From assembly GCA_944385125.1 (NCBI GenBank), contig CALWVZ010000017.1:1-34671 (forward strand): a stretch of DNA of 34,671 nucleotides. The letters are read 5' to 3'. The position numbers were made by a program, and so were the translations under genes. Shown here one piece after another: positions 22,654 to 29,039 of the stretch. Source of the DNA: an uncultured Oscillospiraceae bacterium. Its GTDB lineage: Bacteria > Bacillota > Clostridia > Oscillospirales > Oscillospiraceae. Positions within the stretch are counted from its first letter, which is position 1. The number at the start of each line of letters is the position of its first letter. The notes beneath the pieces were generated by a model. It was given only the letters and a program-made list of their open reading frames with translations. It had not been told where the DNA came from and made no database searches.

Positions 22654-24249
22654 TTACCGGGCCATATAGGACAGGCGGTTCTGCTCCGCCTGCTGATAGG
22701 CATAGGTCTTCATCCAGCCGTCGTAATAGTCCTGCCTGTACATGGAGTAGGAGGACTGGTTGGCCAGGACGATGAGAGGTATCTCCTCACTCACCAGCAG
22801 CTCCAGCTCCTGAAACATGGCTTTGCGTTTTTCAAAGTCCGTCTCCTTCAGCTGGCCCTCGGCAAGGGCGGTCATCTCCTCATTGCTGTAGCCCCTGGGG
22901 CCCATGGAGGCGGGGCTGGTGCTCAGGTACTTGGAGCTGTCGGAGAACAGGGTGCGCATGTAGCTGGGGGGGTTATTCCCCCAGCCGCCGTTGCCCACGA
23001 TGGCAAAGTCATAGTCCCCGGTGTTTATCCTGTCGTCCCGGCCGGCGGAGTCCACCGCCACCACCGTGACCTCCATCCCCGCAGCCTCCAGGCCGTTCTT
23101 CACTATCTCGGCTATGCTTATTCCGTCGGCGGAGTCGTCGGTGAGCAGGCTTATCTCAAAGCCCCCGTCCCCCAGCGCATCCTTTGCCGCCTCCGGGTCG
23201 TAGTCGTATTTCACCACGTCCTCGTTATAAAACAGGCTGCTCTCCGGCACATAGCCGGCGCTGCCCACGCTGCCCATGCCCCGGAACACATTGTCCACTA
23301 TGGACTGGCGGTCAATGGCGGCGTACACGCCACGGCGAAGGGAGATGTCCAGGAAGTCCGGCAGCCGTTCAAAGTTAATGAGCATTTTATAGCCCATGTC
23401 GTCGGCCTTCTCCACAAAGCCTATTTCAGGGTCGTTCATATACTTGTCCTTCAGGTCGGCGGGCATGGAGGCTATGTCTATCTCCCCGTTTTCAAAGGCC
23501 AGCAGCTCGTCGCTGACAGGGACAAAGAGTATGCGCTGCGCCGCCTGCTGCCCGTTCACCCAGCCGGTATAGGCTGTAAACTCATAGCTGCCGGTGGCGC
23601 TCTCGTAGCCGGTACACATATAGGCCCCGCTGCCCACCAGGCAGTCCGGCACATTGTAGGTGTAGGGGTCCTCCACCTTTTCCCAGATGTGCTTTGGCAA
23701 TATCACAAAGCTGCCCAGGTTGGAGAGGGTGTCGGCGTCGGCCTCCTTCACGGTGATGGTGATGGTATAGTCATCCAATATGGAATAGCTATCGATTATA
23801 AAGCTCTCCCCCACCCCCAAAGTGTTGGTCACCGGGGGGTACTGCCGGAAATAGTCTATGGTAAAGGCCACGTCCTCCGTGGTGAGGGGCTCCCCGTCGT
23901 GGAAGCTCAGGCCCCGGAAGAGGGTGAAGGTATAGTCATTCCCTTCAAAGCTCCAGCTCTCCGCCAGCCAGGGCAGGTCTCCCCTCTCGTCCTTCTCCAG
24001 GAGGCTGGCAAAGACCAGACGCATCTTGGCCTGGCCCGGACCCCGGGACACGTTCAGGTAGGGGCTGGGCGTGCCCCAGTCGGTGCCCCCGGCCAGCTTC
24101 AGGGTCTCCACGGCATAGGGGCTCTCCGCCCCTCCGCCGCTCTCCTCCCCGCTGAGTTCCGGGGCGTTCACATGGCTTTGGCAGCCGCCAAGCAGGCTCA
24201 GGGCAAGGCATATTATTAATAACAATGAAAGAAGTTTCTTCTTTTTCAA
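22654..24249 (-). CDS. Family 5 solute-binding lipoprotein (peptide/nickel-type ABC receptor)
   Basis: This 531-residue lipoprotein has four lysines at the N-terminus, a hydrophobic core and the lipobox LLGGC with Cys at 23, then an acidic-Gly/Ser linker to about 45. The mature region matches bacterial solute-binding protein family 5: LAESWSFEGNDYTFTLFRGLSFHDGEPLTTEDVAFTIDY near 95-135 and VYAAIDRQSIVDNVFRGMG in the second lobe. The translation start appears to be TTG at 24249, since AGGAGG lies ten bases upstream and no suitable ATG exists. It is the first gene of the minus-strand ABC operon, and its promoter is in the symmetric divergent region. The ligand may be a peptide, nickel, or a metal-chelate; the neighbours favour metal-related cargo. 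Confidence 0.88.
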   Translation of the reverse strand: MKKKKLLSLLLIICLALSLLGGCQSHVNAPELSGEESGGGAESPYAVETLKLAGGTDWGTPSPYLNVSRGPGQAKMRLVFASLLEKDERGDLPWLAESWSFEGNDYTFTLFRGLSFHDGEPLTTEDVAFTIDYFRQYPPVTNTLGVGESFIIDSYSILDDYTITITVKEADADTLSNLGSFVILPKHIWEKVEDPYTYNVPDCLVGSGAYMCTGYESATGSYEFTAYTGWVNGQQAAQRILFVPVSDELLAFENGEIDIASMPADLKDKYMNDPEIGFVEKADDMGYKMLINFERLPDFLDISLRRGVYAAIDRQSIVDNVFRGMGSVGSAGYVPESSLFYNEDVVKYDYDPEAAKDALGDGGFEISLLTDDSADGISIAEIVKNGLEAAGMEVTVVAVDSAGRDDRINTGDYDFAIVGNGGWGNNPPSYMRTLFSDSSKYLSTSPASMGPRGYSNEEMTALAEGQLKETDFEKRKAMFQELELLVSEEIPLIVLANQSSYSMYRQDYYDGWMKTYAYQQAEQNRLSYMAR

Positions 24250-24315
24250 GGCTGTCTCGCCTCCTTTTTATGGTCTGCCGCAGCAAGTTTATTGTATATT
24301 AACCAAAAAGTCTCT

Positions 24316-24400
24316 GCAAGCCCCCGGGGGGGATATGATAATTATACAATTTATCGCCATGTGTATAAGTTTTAATGAACTATCCCCCCGGGGGGCTTGC
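24316..24400. promoter_or_regulatory. Symmetric divergent promoter region with paired C-tract/G-tract operators
   Basis: GCAAG-C5-G7-ATA (24316-24335) is mirrored by TAT-C6-G6-CTTGC (24381-24400): a 20-bp inverted repeat differing only at the centre, each arm nearly palindromic itself. The 45-bp AT-rich spacer holds two overlapping, opposed promoters: plus TTATAC (24342-24347), 16 bp, TATAAG (24364-24369); minus TTATAC, 16 bp, TATAAT (24341-24346 on the plus strand). Each arm falls near a start point. C/G-tract operators with A/T flanks are known for CsoR/RcnR-type metal repressors. Confidence 0.65.
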
Positions 24401-24459
24401 GGCGGAGGGCCGCCTTTGTTATGCTCAATACACTCAGACGTATATAAGGAGGCCGCTTC

Positions 24460-25242
24460 ATGGAGGCTGCAAGATGGGACAGGCTTGCCGGAGACTACCA
24501 GCGGGTATTTGAATCCGGGATAAGTGAATACAACCGCAGGCTCCTGGACTTTCTTTTAAGCTCCGGCATGCTGTACCCCGGCTGCAAGGTGCTGGATGTG
24601 GGCTGCGGCGTGGGGAAATACGGCACATATTTTGCCGCTCTGGGCTGCGATGTGACTCTGACGGACATTTCCGGGGAGATGCTGCGCCGGGCGGAGGAGA
24701 ACCTGCGCCCCTTCACCGCTCCCTGGCGCACAGTAGTCGGAGACTTTGAGACTTTGGAGCCCTCCCTTCTCTCACCCTCCGGGCCCCACGACCTGGTCAT
24801 ATCCACCATGAGTCCCGCCGTCCACGACATGGCCACGGTGAAAAAGCTCAGCTCTCTCAGCCGGGACTGGTGCCTGCTCACCAACTTCGTCTCCTGGCGG
24901 CAGCCTCTCCGGGACCGCTTCTATACCGCCCTGGGCTTCGACCCGGTCCTGTCCCTGGCCGGGGGCCTGGACAGTCTGGCCTCTCTGGAGAAGCTGGTGG
25001 AGCAGGCGGGCTATGAGCCCCACGTCCGCTATGAGAACTACAACTGGCAGGATGAACGCAGCGCGGAAGAGGCGGCCCGCTATCTTATACGGCGGCACCC
25101 CGCCATGGATAAGGAGGACCCGGAGCTTTTCAAACGGGCCCTGGAAGTGGCCGCCGGGCTCTGCAATGAAAAGGGTATATTCCCGGACCGGGTCTTCACC
25201 CGGGTGGCCTGGCTCAGCTGGAAAACCAAAAAGGAGGACTGA
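24460..25242 (+). CDS. Class I SAM-dependent methyltransferase
   Basis: This 260-residue protein has the Rossmann-type SAM site VLDVGCGVGKYGTYFAALG (about 46-64), an acidic residue after strand 2 (VTLTDISGEML) and VVGDFE in motif II. The motif-IV region is HDLVISTMSPAVHD rather than the NPPY of N6-adenine or N5-glutamine methyltransferases, so a small-molecule target is possible. Strong AAGGAGG precedes the ATG. It shares a transcript with the FmdE-family gene (2-bp gap) and is divergent from the peptide/nickel-type ABC operon under mirrored operators. A role in making or altering a chelator or cofactor for the transporter is conceivable; no direct sequence evidence fixes the substrate. Confidence 0.8.
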   Translation: MEAARWDRLAGDYQRVFESGISEYNRRLLDFLLSSGMLYPGCKVLDVGCGVGKYGTYFAALGCDVTLTDISGEMLRRAEENLRPFTAPWRTVVGDFETLEPSLLSPSGPHDLVISTMSPAVHDMATVKKLSSLSRDWCLLTNFVSWRQPLRDRFYTALGFDPVLSLAGGLDSLASLEKLVEQAGYEPHVRYENYNWQDERSAEEAARYLIRRHPAMDKEDPELFKRALEVAAGLCNEKGIFPDRVFTRVAWLSWKTKKED

Positions 25243-25244
25243 AC

Positions 25245-25754
25245 ATGGATATACATGGATACTATAAGCAAGCCGGAAATTTCCACGGCCACCTCTGCCC
25301 CGGCCTTGCCATAGGGGTGCGGGCAGCCTTCGAGGCCGGGCAGGCCCTGGGCAGCCAAATGGCTGACCGGCACAACCACATCCAGTGTCTGGCGGAGTCC
25401 GCCGCCTGCTGGCTGGACGGCATACAGTTCGTCCTTGGCTCCACCTTTGGCAACGGAGCTTTGAAGATAGATGACACGGGCAAATCCGCCTTCAGCTTCT
25501 ACAACCCGGAGACCGGGGAGAGCCTGCGCTACTACCTCTTGGATCTGCCCAGGGAAAAGCCCCGGGAGGAGCTGATAGACTATATCCTCAGCGCCCCTCT
25601 GGAGAAGGTCTTTTGCCGGACCCCGGTGCGCCGGCCCTTCCCGCCCAGAGGGGAAAAGGCGGCGGAGCTTATCTGCCCAGGCTGCGGAGAAAAGTTCAGA
25701 GCCGACAGAGCCCTTTATCGGGAGGGCCAGGCCCTCTGTCCCCACTGCGGCTGA
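25245..25754 (+). CDS. FmdE-family protein with C-terminal zinc ribbon
   Basis: This 169-residue protein belongs to the FmdE family, named after a protein of the tungsten/molybdenum formylmethanofuran dehydrogenase operon. The signature HGHLCPG is at 14-20, followed by a conserved helix; ESAACWLDGIQFVLGSTFGNGAL near 47-69 is also typical. The C-terminus adds a four-cysteine ribbon C144-x2-C147 ... C165-x2-C168. The biochemical role of FmdE proteins is not established; metal binding or delivery is suspected from conserved cysteines and genomic links to Mo/W enzymes. Strong AGGAGG precedes the start. Co-expression with the methyltransferase and mirrored control with an ABC importer point to metal or metal-chelate handling. 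No terminator is evident before the pyrB promoter. Confidence 0.85.
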   Translation: MDIHGYYKQAGNFHGHLCPGLAIGVRAAFEAGQALGSQMADRHNHIQCLAESAACWLDGIQFVLGSTFGNGALKIDDTGKSAFSFYNPETGESLRYYLLDLPREKPREELIDYILSAPLEKVFCRTPVRRPFPPRGEKAAELICPGCGEKFRADRALYREGQALCPHCG

Positions 25755-25793
25755 GTGGTCTAAAAAAGTATAAGGTATTACCGTTTTTGTATC

Positions 25794-25823
25794 TTGACAG
25801 AATGCTCTTTCCGGGATTAGAAT
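25794..25823 (+). promoter_or_regulatory. pyrBI promoter
   Basis: TTGACA (25794-25799), an 18-bp spacer and TAGAAT (25818-25823) form a good sigma-A promoter about 75 bp upstream of pyrB. The leader of about 65 nt shows no PyrR-type anti-terminator/terminator pair. Confidence 0.65.
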
Positions 25824-25896
25824 AAGTGTTTGGGTAACGTAAATTTCCATGGTGAAGCCGCAGCCCCACAATTCTATAGAGATACAGGAGCGTCCA

Positions 25897-26814
25897 ATGA
25901 GAAATCTTATTGACATTACAGATCTCTCTGTGGAGGAGATCGACCGGCTGATAGCCACAGCCGAGGACATCATTGCCAATCCCGCCAAATACAGCCAGGT
26001 CTGTGCAGGCAAGCAGCTGGCTACGCTGTTTTTCGAGCCCTCCACCCGCACCAGGCTAAGTTTCGAATCCGCCATGCTCTCTCTGGGGGGCAGCGTGCTG
26101 GGCTTTTCCGAAGCCGGCTCCAGCTCCACCGCCAAAGGCGAGACCGTGGGGGATACCGTCCACACCGTCAGCTGTTATGCAGACATAATCGCCATGCGCC
26201 ATCCCAAGGAGGGCGCTCCCTACGCCGCCGCCCAGGTGGCGGAGGTGCCCATCATCAACGCCGGCGACGGCGGACACAACCACCCCACCCAGACTCTCAC
26301 CGACCTGCTCACCATCCACCGAGAAAAGGGCAGGCTGGACAATTTCACCGTGGGCTTCTGCGGCGATTTGAAGTTCGGCCGCACCGTCCATTCCCTGGTG
26401 AACGCTCTCAGCCGCTATGAAAATATCAACTTCGTGTTCATCTCCCCCCTGGAGCTGAAGCTGCCCAGGTATGTGAAGGAGGAGGCCCTGAAGAAAAAGG
26501 GCATCCCCTACACCCAGACCACCGATCTGGAGTCGGTGATGCCCCAGCTGGACATCCTGTACATGACACGTGTCCAGCGTGAGCGCTTCTTCAACGAGGA
26601 GGATTATCTCCGTTTGAAGGACAGCTACATCCTCACTCCGGCAAAGCTCTTAAACGCCAAGGCCGACCTGTCCATCCTCCACCCCCTGCCCCGTGTCAAT
26701 GAGATCCAGGTGGCCGTGGACAAGGACCCCAGAGCCGCCTACTGGCGCCAGGTGAAAAACGGCAAGTTCATCCGCATGGCCCTTATCATGATGATGCTGG
26801 GCCTTGAGATATGA
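25897..26814 (+). CDS. pyrB: Aspartate carbamoyltransferase catalytic subunit
   Basis: This 305-residue enzyme condenses carbamoyl phosphate with aspartate in pyrimidine synthesis. It has the carbamoyl-phosphate site [15 protein letters not shown] (STRT at 49-52), [12 protein letters not shown] near 130 and LHPLPRV near 260. Length is normal for PyrB. The ATG at 25897 with AGGAG seven bases upstream is chosen; a longer frame from 25849 adds 16 residues with no homology. It is followed 17 bp later by pyrI, so the organism makes the two-subunit PyrB-PyrI holoenzyme, regulated by nucleotides at the protein level. No other pyr genes are close. A housekeeping gene of high confidence. Confidence 0.97.
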   Translation: MRNLIDITDLSVEEIDRLIATAEDIIANPAKYSQVCAGKQLATLFFEPSTRTRLSFESAMLSLGGSVLGFSEAGSSSTAKGETVGDTVHTVSCYADIIAMRHPKEGAPYAAAQVAEVPIINAGDGGHNHPTQTLTDLLTIHREKGRLDNFTVGFCGDLKFGRTVHSLVNALSRYENINFVFISPLELKLPRYVKEEALKKKGIPYTQTTDLESVMPQLDILYMTRVQRERFFNEEDYLRLKDSYILTPAKLLNAKADLSILHPLPRVNEIQVAVDKDPRAAYWRQVKNGKFIRMALIMMMLGLEI

Positions 26815-26831
26815 TGGGAGGAGACGAGCTC

Positions 26832-27251
26832 ATGAATATAGACAGCATTCAAAACGGCGTGGTCCTGGACCACATCCAGGCGGGCAAGAGCATGGACATC
26901 TACCGTTATCTCCATTTGGACAAGCTGGACTGCTCCGTGGCCATTATCAAGAACGCCCGCAGCGCCCATCTGGAGCGCAAGGACATCATTAAGATCGACT
27001 CTCCCCTGGAGCTGGATCTGGATGTGCTGGGCTACATCGACCCCAACATCACCGTGAACATTATAAAGGACGGAGAGCTGGTGGAGAAAAAGCACCTGGA
27101 GCTGCCTAAGCGGCTCACCAATGTCATCCACTGCAAGAACCCCCGCTGCATCACCGTCTCCGAGCCCCAGCTGGACGCCATCTTCCTGCTCAGCGACAGG
27201 GAGAACCGCCGCTACCGCTGCGCCTACTGCGAGACTGAGTTCCACAAATAA
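26832..27251 (+). CDS. pyrI: Aspartate carbamoyltransferase regulatory subunit
   Basis: This 139-residue subunit carries the allosteric nucleotide-binding domain in the N-terminal two thirds. The C-terminal zinc domain has C101-x4-C106 and C130-x2-C133, the four cysteines that hold zinc and contact PyrB. It is somewhat shorter at the N-terminus than the E. coli protein (153). The ATG at 26832 has GGGAGGAG eight bases upstream; a slightly longer frame overlapping the pyrB stop is less likely. Both subunits share the promoter at 25794 and the terminator at 27267-27308. Confidence 0.95.
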   Translation: MNIDSIQNGVVLDHIQAGKSMDIYRYLHLDKLDCSVAIIKNARSAHLERKDIIKIDSPLELDLDVLGYIDPNITVNIIKDGELVEKKHLELPKRLTNVIHCKNPRCITVSEPQLDAIFLLSDRENRRYRCAYCETEFHK

Positions 27252-27266
27252 AACCCGGAATTTTAT

Positions 27267-27308
27267 AAAAATGCTTGAGCCGCCTTTTACGACGGCTCAA
27301 GCATTTTT
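27267..27308. terminator. Bidirectional terminator after pyrI and the B3/B4 gene
   Basis: AAAAATGCTTGAGCCG (27267-27282) and CGGCTCAAGCATTTTT (27293-27308) form a perfect 16-bp stem with a 10-nt loop. T-runs follow on both strands, so it serves pyrBI (plus) and the converging B3/B4-domain gene (minus). Confidence 0.92.
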
Positions 27309-27327
27309 ATTGCTCCCGGGCTCTCTA

Positions 27328-28032
27328 TTAAAATTCAAAACTGTTGTTGTCCTTATCCACAAAGCCGGTGAAGACCTGACAGCCGAAGTCCTCCTTCAGC
27401 AGCCGGGCCAATTCGTCTCTGGCCCTGATGACCGCCTCCTCGTTGACGCCCTTGAAGCCGTCTATGGGGAAGAACACATTGCAGGTCTCCGCTCCTATCT
27501 TCCCGTCCTCGCTCTGGCGCCATATCCAGCGCCGGGTCTTTACGGTGTTGCCGCTGACATACACCGGCTCCCCCTCGGGCATGGTCTCGGTCTCCGTCTC
27601 CCCCATGGGCCGGAAGTGGTCGGCGGAGGTGGAGAAGCGGATCTCCATGTCTCCCTCCATCTTGTCCACGTCGTGGGCCCCCATGGGCAGCATGTAATTC
27701 AGGGAGAAGGCGTTGCCCAGGTCCACCACGGTGTTGATATGGGGCAGGGCGCCGCTCTTCTGCACCCGCTTCATCAGGGACTCTATGGAACACATGAACT
27801 TGTTGGGGTTCATGCCCAAGGTCTGAAAGGCCTCCCGGCAGGCCTTCACCCCCGTCAGCTCCCTTATATTGGTCTCCTTATTGGCGGCGGCAAATTTGGC
27901 CGCCGCTTCATCCAGCAGCTTTTCCAGGGCCTCATTGTGCTCCCGGTTGTCCAGCCCCAGGGCCGCCACCACGCCTACGCAGTAGTCCGGCAATTTTTCA
28001 AACAGGGCTTTATCTACGGTAAAACGCTTCAT
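27328..28032 (-). CDS. B3/B4 tRNA-binding domain protein
   Basis: This 234-residue protein matches the free-standing B3/B4 domain family, related to the editing domain of the phenylalanyl-tRNA synthetase beta chain. Features are the KACREAFQTLGMNPNKFMCSIESLMKRV-like stretch (about 63-90), NTVVDLGNAFSLNYMLPMGAHDVDK (about 100-124) and the C-terminal FFPIDGFKGVNEEAV region. Stand-alone members are thought to act in trans on mischarged tRNA or a modified substrate, but most are uncharacterised. The gene follows trxB by 12 bp in one minus-strand unit. No catalytic residue can be assigned with certainty. Confidence 0.85.
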   Translation of the reverse strand: MKRFTVDKALFEKLPDYCVGVVAALGLDNREHNEALEKLLDEAAAKFAAANKETNIRELTGVKACREAFQTLGMNPNKFMCSIESLMKRVQKSGALPHINTVVDLGNAFSLNYMLPMGAHDVDKMEGDMEIRFSTSADHFRPMGETETETMPEGEPVYVSGNTVKTRRWIWRQSEDGKIGAETCNVFFPIDGFKGVNEEAVIRARDELARLLKEDFGCQVFTGFVDKDNNSFEF

Positions 28033-28044
28033 TTTTTTGCCTCC

Positions 28045-28950
28045 TTATCTGTCCAGCCAGGCGCAGGCCGCCAGGGCGGCGGCGGAACCGTCGGCAACGG
28101 CGGTGGTCAGCTGGCGCACGGTCTTTCTGCGGCAGTCCCCGGCCACGAACACCCCGGGGCTCCTGGTAAGGCAGTCCTCCCCGGAGACGGCGTAGCCGCT
28201 GCCGTCCAGCTCTATCAGGGGACCAAAGGCCCCCAGGTCCGGGGCGTGGCCTATGGCCACGAAAAGGCCCTCCACCGGCAGCTCCCGGCTCTCCTCCCCG
28301 GTCTTTACCACTATTCCTCTCAGCTCATCCTCCCCTAAAATGGCGGTGATGCTGCTGTTCATAATAAACTCCAGGTTCTCTCTCTGCCTCAGGGCCTCCA
28401 CCAGCTTTGCCTCTCCCCGGAAGCTGTCCCGCCGGTGGATGAGATAGACCTTGCTGCACTTCTCGCTGAGGAGCAGGGCGTCCTGAAGGGCGCTGTTGCC
28501 CCCGCCGTTCACCGCCACGGCCTTGCCCTTATAAAAGGCCCCGTCGCACACGGCGCAGTAGCAGACCCCGCTGCCCACCAGCTCAGCCTCCCGCTCTATG
28601 CCCAGCATACGGGGCTTGGCCCCGGCGGCTATTATCAGGCTGCGGCCCCGGAACTCCGCTCCCGAGACGCAGCGGACGGTCTTCACGTCCCCCTCGGCTC
28701 TCACGGAGACGGCTTCCTCCAGCTCTACCCCGGCTCCCTGCTCCATGGCCTGCTCCATGAACCTGTCTCCCAGCTCCGCTCCGCTTATGGAGACAAAGCC
28801 GGGGAAGTTCTCCACCTTGGGGGACCAGGTGATCTGGCCGCCGAAAGTCTCCTTTTCCAGCACCAGGACGCTCTTCCCCGCCCGGCAGCCGTAGGTGGCG
28901 GCAGTGAGGCCCGCCGGGCCCCCGCCGATTATGACTATATCGTATATCAT
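28045..28950 (-). CDS. trxB: Thioredoxin-disulfide reductase
   Basis: This roughly 301-residue flavoprotein has the FAD-binding GGGPAG near the N-terminus, the redox-active CAVCDG (C-x2-C) near 130, the NADPH-binding GGGNSALQDALLLS and the C-terminal FAD motif GDCRRKTVRQLTTAVADG. Length is normal for low-molecular-weight TrxB. The start at 28950 places MIYDIVIIGGGP at the N-terminus; GAGGAG lies about 12 bases upstream, and an alternative ATG at 28971 has no well-spaced site. No thioredoxin gene is beside it, but the nrdD gene upstream encodes a redoxin domain fused to ribonucleotide reductase. A hairpin at 28983-29006 separates the two. Confidence 0.93.
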   Translation of the reverse strand: MIYDIVIIGGGPAGLTAATYGCRAGKSVLVLEKETFGGQITWSPKVENFPGFVSISGAELGDRFMEQAMEQGAGVELEEAVSVRAEGDVKTVRCVSGAEFRGRSLIIAAGAKPRMLGIEREAELVGSGVCYCAVCDGAFYKGKAVAVNGGGNSALQDALLLSEKCSKVYLIHRRDSFRGEAKLVEALRQRENLEFIMNSSITAILGEDELRGIVVKTGEESRELPVEGLFVAIGHAPDLGAFGPLIELDGSGYAVSGEDCLTRSPGVFVAGDCRRKTVRQLTTAVADGSAAALAACAWLDR

Positions 28951-28982
28951 ATCGTAATTGAATCTCCTCATTCCTATTGGAA

Positions 28983-29006
28983 AATGCCCGGCATATGCCG
29001 GGCATT
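28983..29006 (-). terminator. Hairpin terminator after nrdD
   Basis: AATGCCCGGCAT/ATGCCGGGCATT is a perfect 24-bp palindrome, giving a 10-bp stem with a 4-nt loop. On the minus strand it is followed by TTTTCC, a short T-run, so termination may be partial and allow some read-through to trxB. Confidence 0.6.
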
Positions 29007-29039
29007 GGTTCTATACTGCTCGGCTCCTGGCTGAGCTTC

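Noticed and set aside
22357-24219. A 620-codon open frame on the plus strand
   Set aside because: It is antisense to the ABC receptor and permease genes, which have clear signal, lipobox and family motifs.
25824-25896. PyrR-type attenuator in the pyrB leader
   Set aside because: No alternative hairpins or T-run are visible in the short leader.
25080-26165. A 361-codon open frame on the minus strand
   Set aside because: It is antisense to the methyltransferase, FmdE and pyrB genes, all of which have clear motifs.
27121-28338. A 405-codon open frame on the plus strand
   Set aside because: It crosses the pyrI end, the terminator and two minus-strand genes; no family match and no start signal.
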